A stretch of 64,000 nucleotides of DNA from Cercophora sp. LCS_1. Its lineage: Eukaryota; Ascomycota; Sordariomycetes; Sordariales; Lasiosphaeriaceae. A program made the position numbers and the translations under genes. Each line of letters opens with the position of its first letter. The first letter of the stretch is position 1. The notes beneath the pieces are model-generated. The model was given only the letters and a program-made list of their open reading frames with translations. It did not search any database and was not told the DNA's origin. Positions 52,984-62,933 of the stretch are shown here, in pieces. The stretch lies in assembly GCA_036250225.1 (NCBI GenBank), contig JAPZLL010000002.1, positions 744,001 through 808,000 of the forward strand, written 5' to 3'.

Positions 52984-53933
52984 TCAATGATCCTGTGTCA
53001 ACGGGATCTCAACCTGCTCGGCGGTGGTATACCAAATCGCTGCCTCGATGATCTTGGCTACGATACGGACGTCGCTCTCATCTCGAGTCTTTGTCAGCAA
53101 ACCACAAGCTAATCCAATCCGAGGGGAGGGAAATAGAAAATGGAAGAAAGCCTACCTCTAGGCGCATAAATCATGCAAAACGTCGTCGGCACAGGCGACT
53201 GGATCCACCCCTTCCACGCCATAGGATGTCGCTGGCCCCATCCCTTCTCGAGCACCTCCTTGATATCGTCCGGGTGCAGGTTCATGTGCATGGACCGGTC
53301 CGACGTGTGGATGTGGCACACCTCGCCGTTGCCGCACACGTTGAGCGGGTGGCGCGAGAAGAGAGCGAAACCGTGCTTTTCCAGGCAGGATGTCGCCGTG
53401 ACGAATTTCTGGGGCATGCGTGCTGTGAGCGTCTCAATGGCGGAGCGCAGGCGGTTATAGGCGTGCAGCGAGCCGGGCTGGTTGAGCTGGCGCTGGGGGG
53501 CCAGGCCGGCGACGTTGGGGCGCGGACCGGGGCGGTAAGGGAGAGGTCGCTTGCTCAGGATGCCGGCTGATGGTTGCTGCGTGGGGTTGGGTGGCGGCGG
53601 GCTGAAGGGGTCGCGCAGCGTGAAGAGGCGGTACCACGTCAGACGGGCGTAGCCGGAGGGGGTGGGCGGGGTGCCGCCGGGACCGAGCTTGAGGAAGTTG
53701 AGGTAGTCGTTGCGGATGAGTAGGATGATGGGGACGAAGATGATCATGAACTCGAGGACCAGACGCTCGACGAAGTGCATGCCCGTTACGAGGCACACGG
53801 CTACCGCGAGCAGGGCTGAGGCGTCCAGGGTGATGTTGAAGGGGTCCTGGCGGATCACCATGTTGACTGCTACCCGGTCGGGCTCCTCATGGGCAGAGAC
53901 CTTTTGGGTCTCGGTGGAGACTGTGAGAGACAT
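52984..53933 (-). CDS. membrane-anchored luciferase-domain (PF17648-like) protein
   Basis: Two exons (53933-53156 and 53081-52984) give 291 aa. After a short N-terminus, residues about 35-75 form a hydrophobic hairpin of two membrane helices (SALLAVAVCLVTGMHFV, then LVLEFMIIFVPIILLI). A Pro-rich stretch follows (FSPPPPNPTQQPSAG). The C-terminal 120 residues (LTARMPQKFVTATSCLEKHGFALFSRHP, EVCHIHTSDRSMHMNLHPDDIKEVLEKGWGQRHPMA, TTFCMIYAPRDESDVRIVAKIIEAAIWY) match what I know of the Pfam Luciferase domain (PF17648), widespread in fungi and bacteria. The name is historical: no light-producing function is implied and the reaction is unknown. The conserved His residues in HIHTSD and HMNLHP may form the active site. 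The intron is read as AGAG|GTAGGC...CTCGAG|ATGAG, giving APRDESD. Confidence 0.75.
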
Positions 53934-56352
53934 GGTGGATGGGATGGCGTAGTGTGGTGTTGGTGTTTCTGACTGCGGGTTAGACGCCAGGCACGTACAC
54001 AGATTGGAAGACGGCGGTGGATGCTCACCTATGTCTGAACAACCGGAAGAATGGGATTGGGAAGAGTTTTCACTCTTGCTAAACCCCCTGGGGACAATCA
54101 ATGGCAGCAGGATGGTAGGGGTATGGACGCTAGGCTCTCAAGACCTTGTGCTCCGGAGTCGGGCAGGACGTTGGTTGCACAACGAGCTGCAACAAATACT
54201 CGTGTGCGTGGAGGTGGGACCTCTTGGGTAATAAAAGCCTAACAGCTGCTCAAGAAGGGGAGGAGGTGTATATGAAGCCCGATGACGGGGGAGTCAAGAA
54301 TATGAGAGACCAAGGAGAAGCGAGAGGTTGGGTGAGACACTCCAGTTCACCGCATCTTGAGGCCACGAGGGGAGTCAGGACATATATGAGCATACACCAT
54401 ACGGACATTGCCACGCATATGGCAGCAACATGTCAGCGTTCTCAAAAGTGGAGGATGTCGAGGTGCAGGCACGGGTAGGGATCAGCAATGGAGTCACCAT
54501 GCGCTCAACTCCCCCACCCAGGTTCGAGGCCGAACTGGCCCGCGCCCGCCAGTCTGAATGCGTCCTGTCACTTGACAAACGATGACCACTTGGACGTGTG
54601 AATCCAGCAAGACCAGCAAGCCCCCTGCATCTCGACGACTGGTGGGTTGCTGGTAGGGCTGGTCGAGCGTAGTGGCTCTCGACTCGAGGACAGCGGAGTT
54701 GAGGCCGTGAACGAGTGAGCCCACGGCAGCAAGCCAGGCTAGAGTTCTCGGCAGGCAATGGCACATTGAAAAAAATTGTACTTCCCGGGGAGCTGGAGAC
54801 ATGTACGCGGGCTGCTGTCACCTTCTTTTCAACGAATGACGTTGATGATCGCGCGGGTTGTAGCATTTCGTAACCCACCTCCCAGGTCAAAGTGCGAGAC
54901 CTGATTGCGCACCAATTGCCAGCCATTCTCGACGACGGTTAATAAGGGCTTTCGCCAGGAACTCGTCGAGGCACACGACACAGATGGAGGGCGAGTGATG
55001 TGCGGTCAGCCAGCCCCGGCAGCTTGATTTCAGACCAGGCCGAGTTATGACGGGGTCAGATGATGCAAGAACACCTCGATGGGGAGCCATCCAATTCGCT
55101 GCTGTTCAACGCCCAATGGCTGTCGATGGCCCGATGCCAGTACCCATCAGGCCCGGCGAATGGCCTTCTCGGGAGCTCCTGGAGACCTGCTAGTGTCGCA
55201 TGCATGTTGCGGATGTGTGCGCATGTAGGTGGTAGGCGGTCTGTTCTGAGAAACCCAACGCCTGTTTGTCGTCCGGAGTCGGCAGCTTGCAGGACGAAGG
55301 CACCGCGTGCCCCGTACCCCCACGGTACCGTCTTCCGACCTCTGGCTTCGGCGTCTGAGAGCGAATTGGGGGGCCCGTCCAGAACGCTACCACCGGGATC
55401 GATACCCGTGTGCCGGCGCATACGAGACAGTAAGCCCCATTACGACGGGTCGCGCGCTACTTTCTGTCAATGGCATCGATCACGCAGAATACGCCGACCA
55501 ACAGATCGGTAAAAGCATCGACTGTTCCTTCGGGACGCTACATGCCCTCGACATGTGCAACCTCTTCGTGCTAGAAAATATCGGGCCGCGGGGACTGGAA
55601 TGCAGGCGATGTCATTAGTCCAAGCGATCCGGTCGAAGAAAAGCCAACGGTTCTCCTGCAAGACCGGCCGTTGGAATGGAAACTACGGTTGTGGCCGGCG
55701 TATGGGTGCCCCGTAGGTTTACAGATACTGGACAGCTGCAGGTTTGTTGAACTGGAGGCGTCGTGCAAGATCAACTTGTGACGGGTGACACACTGGTTTC
55801 CAAGCAAACGACAGCTGGAGTGGTGGGGGATAGGAGCCAAGAAATCAACCCCACCCAATAAGCTTGGAAGTTGGCGCTTGCGCGTTGCTCAGCAACTCCA
55901 GTACACACATTGGGGCCAATCAGTGCGACAGGACTCTTGGGTTGTAAGAACCACCCAACCGTCCCGCGCACCCTCATGAATTGCCGTTCTCGGATCACGC
56001 ACATGCCTCTCCCATCTGAGTTCTGCATGTTCCCATCTCGTTGACATTATCAGAAGCAATTCCGCGCGACAGACGGAAGAGCTTTGTGTTTACCAACCCC
56101 TCTGCGCATTCGAGCCACCGGCATTGTTCGTGTTTCACTTGGACCGTCGAACCCTCTTCTGGCCCCAAACCCGACCTTCCGCTGCTTGCTGCAGCAAGTG
56201 TGCTGGTACAAGTGCCGCACATTGCCCGCCTCTACCAGAGAGTAATCCCACATCCTTCACTCCTCGACTCGGTAAGTTCCCGCCCGAGTGTGCCGCACAC
56301 CAGACGGCTGGTCCTGACAACTTCAACAGGAAGTCCCTGAGTCAACACCACA
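53934..56352. other. intergenic between divergent genes (2.4 kb)
   Basis: This separates the minus-strand luciferase-domain gene from the DUF3405 gene. No gene is supportable inside. The last 300 bp contain the DUF3405 leader with a probable 5' UTR intron at 56272-56329. Confidence 0.45.
56272..56329 (+). other. probable 5' UTR intron of the DUF3405 gene
   Basis: Donor GTAAGT, branch CTGAC (TCCTGACAAC) and acceptor TTCAACAG delimit 58 nt ending 23 nt before the start codon. Size and signals match coding introns in the window. Confidence 0.6.
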
Positions 56353-58956
56353 ATGGGGCTGTTGTCCCGACATCCTCTCCGCTCGCGAGAGCCAAGGAGG
56401 CCAAAGTTGCCTCTCTATCGATCACTAGCACCCTCGAATGCCCCCCTCTCACCAACAAAAGAACGATACTCTGATGACGAGTACTCCACATGCGACTCGG
56501 ACAGTGACTCGGAAGACGAGTCTCCAGGCCATTCGAGGCAATCCTCGACCTCGGTGTCATCCGGAGCCGCACTCATGTTTCCGAAAAAGAACAAGAAGGC
56601 TGCCTATGCATCGAGGGGGCCTGCACGAAGATACCTCTGCCGGCTCCCAAACAGAGTAGTCCGATACCTCTGCATCGCCATGATGTCGACAATTATCATC
56701 TTCATCTTCAGCCTCGTCCGGGCCAGCCAGATCGAAAACAAAAAGATTGCCGAAGGCAAAGAAGAGTATACACCCCCAGTAGTTGCTCCTCCATGGGAAT
56801 CTTTTGGGTTCCTGACCAGATATTATGGTGGAGTTCGGACGATGGTTCCCTTTGCGGACAACGTCCCGCAATACCCAAGACTCCAGGATGAAGGGCCGTA
56901 TAACGCCAGCAGGACGCAACAAGAGCCTGGCAAAGAAGCCCAGGAGCCCAAAATCGCCAATGTTCCCACTAGTAGGTCGTTTGGGGACTACCAGGGGTCA
57001 GTCCTGCCCAGCGACAAGGATGGGATCCGCGAGTGCTTCCTTGACGACACAAACACCGTCAAAGTCCCGACCATTCGCTATTTGGAGGGACGCCCAAATG
57101 GTTTCCCCGACAACGTTGTTGGATCCTACGAGCTGCTCTCTCTCCCCGAGGACATTTGCTTCGACCGCTTCGGCAGATATGGACCCTACGGGTATGGTTA
57201 CCCTGTCCCTGCCGGTGGACTGGGACTTGGTGAGCATGGCGATACCGAGGGTTCTGACGAAATGTGGAAGTCATCGAAGAAGGTTGAGTGGCTCAAGGTT
57301 GACTGGGCCAAGGCGCAACGGCAATGCTACCAAAGCAATGCACAGCGGTATAAGCCACTGGCAGTCCGCGAAAGTGCGCCGCATGGGTTTTACATTGGTG
57401 ACAACCTCACGGACAGTAACGTCAAGAGGCGAGATGACGCCGATGCTGAGCCTCAAGACGTCAAAGACGCGGGATCCCACAATGCTGAAAACACCACAAC
57501 GCCGGTGTCTGAAAAGCCAAAGGGTGACATTGCGAGAACTGCTGTGGTTGTTAGGTGCTGGGACGAGTTTCTGTGGAACGAGGAGTCGGTGTTGAATCTC
57601 CGTGCCTTGATCGCCGAGCTTTCCCTTGCTTCAGGTGGCCGATACGACGTTCACCTTTTGGTCCAGGTGCGCAATGACGCGAGACACCCGGTCTGGGCGG
57701 ATGACGACATGTACCGTGCTCATATTCGGGAGAGCATCCCGGCGGAGTTCCAGGGAATCTCAACGCTGTGGTCTGAGACCCAGATGCTGGCGATTTATCA
57801 AGGCCTCCACGACCTTTGGACCCGAGGCCCCGAGTTGCCCGTCCACGGGTCATACCGTGGCTTGCAGATGGCAATGCAGCACTTCGCCTACAATCATCCT
57901 GAGTACGACTATTTCTGGCAGTGGGAGATGGACATCCGCTACACTGGGCACTACTACGATCTGCTCACCAAGATGGAGCGATGGGCCAAGGAACAGCCCA
58001 GGAAGGGTCTCTGGGAACGCAACGGGCGCTTCTACATGCCGTATGTGCACGGAAGCTGGGAAGATTTCAAGCAGATGGCCCGTGTCCAAACAGAGCATGG
58101 TACTCTCAGTGCCGATAACATCTGGGAGAAGGTCCCCGGGAAAGTCAATCCTGACCAGGAACCGCACCAGAAGACGATGGGTGAGGAGAGTATCTGGGGC
58201 CCCAAACGGCCTTTGGACCAGAATGATTGGTTTCAAACCGACCAGGATCCCGTGCCACCGACTACCTATGAGCGCGACAAGTACCAATGGGGCGTGGGTG
58301 AGGAGGCAGAGCTAATCACTCTCAGCCCCATCTTCGACCCAGAGGGCACAACCTGGAAGCTCGCTGATGATATCACGGGCTACAATGTGACAGGAGGCAA
58401 CGGAAAACCACCTCGCCGCGCCCACATCATCACAGCCTCACGCATGTCCCGCCGCCTGTTGGTGCAGATGCACCGCGAGACGGCGTTCAAGAAGCATCAC
58501 GCCTTCCCGGAGATGTGGGCTGCCACAGTGGCTCTTCATCACGGATACAAGGCTGTCTTTGCGCCCCACCCCGTCTTTGTCGACCGCGAGTGGCCTACCG
58601 AGTACATGGCGCGCGTCCTGAACGGCGGCCGCAACGGGGCCTCGGGCGGATCCCGCGCCTCGGTCTTTGGTGACCGCGAGCACAACATGAAGGGCCTGAC
58701 GTGGTTCTATAACGCCGGCTTCTCAGGCAACCTGTACCGTCGTTGGCTTGGCCTGAAGGTCAACAATGACGGAGGGGAAGAGTTCGAGACCACACCCGAC
58801 CTCAGCAAGAATGAGACTTCGGTCGGGACCATGCGTGGTGGCGAGGGCCGCATGTGCCTGCCTCCGATGCTTTTGCATCCCATCAAGGCCGTTGACCTGC
58901 CGGTGGTCCAGAGCGTCAGTGACGCGACAGTCCAGGAGTCCGATCCTGCGGCCTAG
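56353..58956 (+). CDS. DUF3405 family type II membrane protein
   Basis: Intron-less coding region of 867 aa. The family (Pfam DUF3405) is found in filamentous fungi and has no established activity. The first 100 residues are cytosolic and Ser/Asp-rich (YSDDEYSTCDSDSDSEDE), followed by a basic RRYLCRLPNRVVRYLC and a signal-anchor (IAMMSTIIIFIFSLV, about residues 108-122), so the bulk lies in the secretory lumen. N-x-S/T sites and the conserved block AVVVRCWDEFLWNEESVLNLRALIAELSLASGG... are present. HPEYDYFWQWEMDIRYTGHYYDLL and HHGYKAVFAPHPVFVDREWP recall glycosyltransferase-like Golgi proteins, and DIRY after WQWEM may be a DxD-like acidic site. That is inference only. Start: first ATG, after the 5' UTR intron. 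Confidence 0.85.
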   Translation: MGLLSRHPLRSREPRRPKLPLYRSLAPSNAPLSPTKERYSDDEYSTCDSDSDSEDESPGHSRQSSTSVSSGAALMFPKKNKKAAYASRGPARRYLCRLPNRVVRYLCIAMMSTIIIFIFSLVRASQIENKKIAEGKEEYTPPVVAPPWESFGFLTRYYGGVRTMVPFADNVPQYPRLQDEGPYNASRTQQEPGKEAQEPKIANVPTSRSFGDYQGSVLPSDKDGIRECFLDDTNTVKVPTIRYLEGRPNGFPDNVVGSYELLSLPEDICFDRFGRYGPYGYGYPVPAGGLGLGEHGDTEGSDEMWKSSKKVEWLKVDWAKAQRQCYQSNAQRYKPLAVRESAPHGFYIGDNLTDSNVKRRDDADAEPQDVKDAGSHNAENTTTPVSEKPKGDIARTAVVVRCWDEFLWNEESVLNLRALIAELSLASGGRYDVHLLVQVRNDARHPVWADDDMYRAHIRESIPAEFQGISTLWSETQMLAIYQGLHDLWTRGPELPVHGSYRGLQMAMQHFAYNHPEYDYFWQWEMDIRYTGHYYDLLTKMERWAKEQPRKGLWERNGRFYMPYVHGSWEDFKQMARVQTEHGTLSADNIWEKVPGKVNPDQEPHQKTMGEESIWGPKRPLDQNDWFQTDQDPVPPTTYERDKYQWGVGEEAELITLSPIFDPEGTTWKLADDITGYNVTGGNGKPPRRAHIITASRMSRRLLVQMHRETAFKKHHAFPEMWAATVALHHGYKAVFAPHPVFVDREWPTEYMARVLNGGRNGASGGSRASVFGDREHNMKGLTWFYNAGFSGNLYRRWLGLKVNNDGGEEFETTPDLSKNETSVGTMRGGEGRMCLPPMLLHPIKAVDLPVVQSVSDATVQESDPAA

Positions 58957-59441
58957 TGTTTGTATTTGGGAATATTGTTTTGGTGATCTTACTGGGTCCC
59001 TCGGCGTTTAGGTGATAAGGTGTTTGGGGAAGGATGATTGTATAGCATTCAGTTGGCGGTGGAATGTTTGAATACAGTGGTGATGAGCAACTTGTGCTAG
59101 TCGCCTGGTTGTGGCATGCTTTTGGGAAGCTTGATGACCCCCCCATGTTGGATGAGCCGGGCTTTGATGGGTGCCAAGAGAGTAATTGCAGATACACATA
59201 GAGATGCCCAGGATGAAGTTTTGAATTCGCCCAACATCAGTGCGGTGGTGCTCCCACCGTTGTCATAAACATAAAATGGTGATAGTACACGCGAATTTAC
59301 ATGCTAGATGACCCGCTCTCTAAGACGAAATCCTATGCTCGTTTTCATACCCCCTTCCCAAGCCCAGCCAGCCAGCGCCATACACGGAATGCCCATTAGA
59401 TTCGGGTATTGCAACGACAAAAAGAGATGATATTAAACCAC
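58957..59441. other. convergent 3' flanks of DUF3405 gene and EMP24
   Basis: 485 bp without genes; 3' UTRs of two convergent transcripts. Confidence 0.5.
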
Positions 59442-60119
59442 CTAGACAACCCGCTTGACCTCGAAGAACCTTCGCAACCACCAGACCTGGAAAACACTCT
59501 CGCCGATGACGATGCCGATAACAAACAAGTTCCACCACTTGACTCTTGCGTTGGTGCTCTCGGCAGTGTTCCGGTGCGTGCGCTCGCGAACAACGATGTA
59601 GCTTTGCTCATCCTTCACCATCTCGAGCATCTCCGACAGCTTGCGCACCTCGGCGTCGAGCGGGTCCTGGGGTGTATCGGCCTCCGAGACATAGACGATG
59701 CCGTGCACGTTGAAGGATACCTCCTTAGACGAAGCTCCCCAGTGCTCGTTTCCAAAGCAGTATACGTATTTTCCATCGTGCTTGGCCTCGAACGAGAAGT
59801 CGCCGTTGGACGTGGATTTTTCGAAAGCCTCGTACTGGCCGACGGGGTTGGTGATCTGTAAAACTGCCATTAGAATGCTGAAAAGGGTCCAATGGCCCTA
59901 CGGGGGGTTGCAAAGCCATACCCAAAAGTCGATATCCAAGTTTCCGGCGCCGCCAAACTCGCGATCGCCGACTTGGAACGTCACCGTCATCTTGTCATCG
60001 CGGTGGAGGTTCTCGTGGAAGCATTCTCGGCCGTGCGCTGGCAGCTGGATGTTGTGCGCTGCAGCGGCTCCCAGCAAACTTGCCGAGAGCAGCAGCTTCG
60101 CGGCCGTGAGGAGAAACAT
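59442..60119 (-). CDS. EMP24: p24 family cargo receptor Emp24
   Basis: Two exons (60119-59922 and 59855-59442) give 203 aa. Emp24 forms p24 complexes that cycle between ER and Golgi in COPII/COPI vesicles and select cargo such as GPI-anchored proteins. The signal peptide (MFLLTAAKLLLSASLLGAAAA) is followed by the GOLD domain HNIQLPAHGRECFHENLHRDDKM to YVYCFGNEHWGASSKEVSFNVHG, with the two disulfide cysteines (RECF and YCFG). A coiled coil (LDAEVRKLSEMLEMVKDEQSYIVVRERTHRNTAESTN) precedes the membrane span (WWNLFVIGIVIGESVFQVWWL). The tail is RRFFEVKRVV, with the FF motif for COPII and a terminal VV. This tail is closest to Emp24 among the p24 paralogues. EMP24 and ARF1 are divergent and share about 1 kb upstream. 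Confidence 0.92.
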
Positions 60120-61158
60120 TGTGATGGTGGTTCCGGTTCTACGGGTGCAGTTGCAGTGTGTGATTGAGCGAGGCGAAGTTTATCGAGCGAGCGTTTCGCG
60201 ATGCGAACTCGTTGCGGACCTGACTTTCAAGATTCAAGGACACCTTGGCCGTGTTGCGAACCCCAGCCAACCAAAAGTTAGCCGGCGGGCTAGCTCGTGA
60301 AAGCCCAGGTGCTTTCAAGGGGGCCTGGCCACCCCCAAAGACAGGCAAGTGCTGCCGGTGCAAAGTTCTTCCACTGCGCGAGTGACCTGTGGGGTACCGT
60401 CGTCCTCCAGTCGGAGCCAGCCAAATTGCCAGTGGAGGGGCTGGGAGATAAGGTTGCGAGATGTAGCGCGCACGGGCCTCAGCTGGCGCTGCCTGTCCTG
60501 GCGTGGCCTCCTGCCTCGTCCTGCCCCCCGAGAACAACTTTCAAAATCCAAACCGTTCAACGAAGACAAATCCTCCCACACCGCCATCGTCCTGCTAATC
60601 CAGCTCGACGATAACCCATACCGCCATCTTCCTCTGCGTCAAGAGGACATTTTCGGATTGTAAGTCACCGTCCTCGCCGTCCTCTTTGCCCCCGTACAAT
60701 CAATCACGCCATCGTCATTGGGATCGGAAACGGCCGGCCAGAGATGGGGAGGGGAGTGGTGGCCTCGCAGCTGCTGCTGCTCCATGCTTCGCAAGCAAGG
60801 CGAGCGCGCGTGCTTCCAGCCCCAGCGAAAGCCAATCCGCCGTCACCGCCTAGCGACTGGTCCCCGTTTCCTTGTCCCCAGGCAGCATACCTGTTTCTTG
60901 TTTGGCTGCTGTCTGACTGTTTTCCTTTTACCCCAACCAACTCTATCGCTGCACTTATCTGTCCTCACTCCGGCCCATTTAAAAGCCGGCGCCCAAGTCG
61001 TGATCTCGATCGCGACGTCAAAAAGCCCTCTCCACCTATTCATCACACCACGACGTCACCAGTCTTGGGTGGTCGGCTTATACTTACACATTTGCTTCTC
61101 TGCAGACAACCCGCAACTAAGCTCTTCCATCAGCGCGAGCTGAACCAACACCGCCAAG
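60120..61158. other. shared upstream region of EMP24 and ARF1
   Basis: 1.04 kb between divergent starts. The right part contains a likely ARF1 5' UTR intron (60660-61105). The left part is the EMP24 promoter. No separate gene. Confidence 0.5.
60660..61105 (+). other. probable long 5' UTR intron of ARF1
   Basis: A consensus donor (GATT|GTAAGT) follows a CT/CA-rich leader, and an acceptor (TTGCTTCTCTGCAG) lies 53 nt before the ATG. The span is 446 nt. Transcript evidence is lacking. Confidence 0.45.
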
Positions 61159-61878
61159 ATGGGCATGGGATTTTCGAAACTCTTCCAACAGCTATGGGGC
61201 AAAAAGGAGATGAGAATTCTCATGGTTGGTCTTGATGCTGCCGGCAAGACCACCATCCTTTACAAGCTCAAGCTGGGTGAAGTCGTCACCACCATTCCTA
61301 CCATTGGTATGTCGTGCTTCCGCGTCTGCGGGGAATCGGTAACCGAACGTCGATGCTGACTACGCTCCACCACAAAGGCTTCAATGTCGAGACCGTCGAG
61401 TACAAGAACATTCAGTTCACCGTGTGGGATGTCGGTGGTCAGGACAAGATCCGCCCCCTGTGGAGGCATTATTTCCAGAACACCCAGGGCATCATCTTCG
61501 TTGTCGACTCCAATGATCGCGACCGTGTTGCCGAGGCCAGGGAGGAACTCCAGCGCATGCTCAACGAGGATGAGCTGAGGGATGCCCTTCTCCTCGTCTT
61601 TGCCAACAAGCAGGATCTTCCCGTATGAACCACACTATTCGGTTGTCAACGAACGCTGCTAACATGCATATAGAACGCCATGGCTGCCGCCGAAATCACA
61701 GACAAGCTCGGCCTCACCAGCTTGCGGGCGCGCACTTGGGTACGTATGATCCGCCCTTGGCAGCACTTTCTTGCTAACAAAGCCGTAGTACATCCAATCC
61801 ACTTGCGCCACTTCCGGTGACGGTCTCTTCGAGGGTCTTGAATGGCTCTCGGCCAACCTCAAGAAGCAGGCTCCCTAA
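61159..61878 (+). CDS. ARF1: ADP-ribosylation factor 1 (ARF1 GTPase)
   Basis: Four exons (61159-61306, 61378-61622, 61674-61739, 61789-61878) give 182 aa, one residue more than the animal protein. ARF1 recruits COPI, AP-1 and GGA coats and lipid-modifying enzymes to Golgi membranes when GTP-bound. All G-motifs are present: GLDAAGKTT (P-loop), the switch-I Thr in IPTIGFNVETVEY, WDVGGQDKIRPLWRHY (switch II) and NKQDLP; CATSGDGL is the SAT-like guanine loop. Gly2 (MGMGFSK) is available for myristoylation, and the N-terminal amphipathic helix is intact. Every intron has a clear GCTAAC-type branch or pyrimidine acceptor. Divergent from EMP24. Confidence 0.97.
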
Positions 61879-62933
61879 ACCACCCGCCACGCACCGTAAA
61901 ATCGGTCTTCTAGTCAAGCATGGTTCGGTTGTACTCCTCACAATATCATCTAGACAATCGACTAGTCCATACAAATTGCATTCGGTGGTTCGCGCCTACG
62001 TCGTGAAAAACCACTCATGAGGTGATGGGAGATTGGCCGGCACTCCTTTTTTTGAACTTTGGTCACTTTTCGGAAAGACAGGGGCGCACTGGGTTGGAAT
62101 CTTGTACAATTTGATACATTAACAGGAGAGATCAGTTCATGGCCGTACTTTTTTCGCCCGGTGTTTCGTCTGTCTTTGTGCTGAAGAGGACCTCGAGATA
62201 TGAGATTGGGGGAGCTAAAGAGTTGGAGTTGCGGGGGTAGACCAAGAGGGTATGGTGTAAACATGAATTTTCTAGTCATCAACCGAGTCTCTTTTCCCTC
62301 GCCTTGATTTCCAGTCTCCGTGGTGTTTGCAACGCTATCGTCATCAGTTATGCTTCCCCAAATGCTGCGACCCCCTTGTTTGCCAATGACCCCCGACTCC
62401 TGTAGTCTGCTGTCCCACCTCAAGACCCTTAGCTTGTGTGACAGGCCGCCAAACAAGGCTCATGCATGAACGAGGACTTGGGCGTTCGCAATGCATGACT
62501 CAACGGGCTGTACGTATGTTGGGTGTCGAGAACGGGGGTGGTTGGGCCCAGCCATTAGGCTCGTCCTCGGTTCTTTGTCCTCAATGACAGGGGACAAGTG
62601 GCCAAATCAAGCGTTGTTTCAGAGAGGGATGAATCAAATAAGTCAAGCTCAGTGAATACCTCAGTTGCTTAGTTACTGGAGTAAAGTTTCTATGGGCTGA
62701 TCTATGCATAGGGTTTATTTGTTACCGAGTGGTATTATTGGGAAGATATATACACAAGTTTTCTCCCGATGGCTTTTGGGTTGCAAATGTTGTTTTTTTG
62801 GACAAATACTTATACAATGCAGTGGTGTGGTGTGATGGTTGTCCTGTCTTCCAACCCATTCGTAAGGTCTTCATCAACATCATAATACAAATACAATGGC
62901 TTTACTACAAGGTTTCGTTCCGTTGACAGATTT
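61879..62933. other. convergent 3' flanks of ARF1 and HSP78
   Basis: About 1.05 kb holding 3' UTRs of convergent genes. No gene recognised. Confidence 0.5.
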
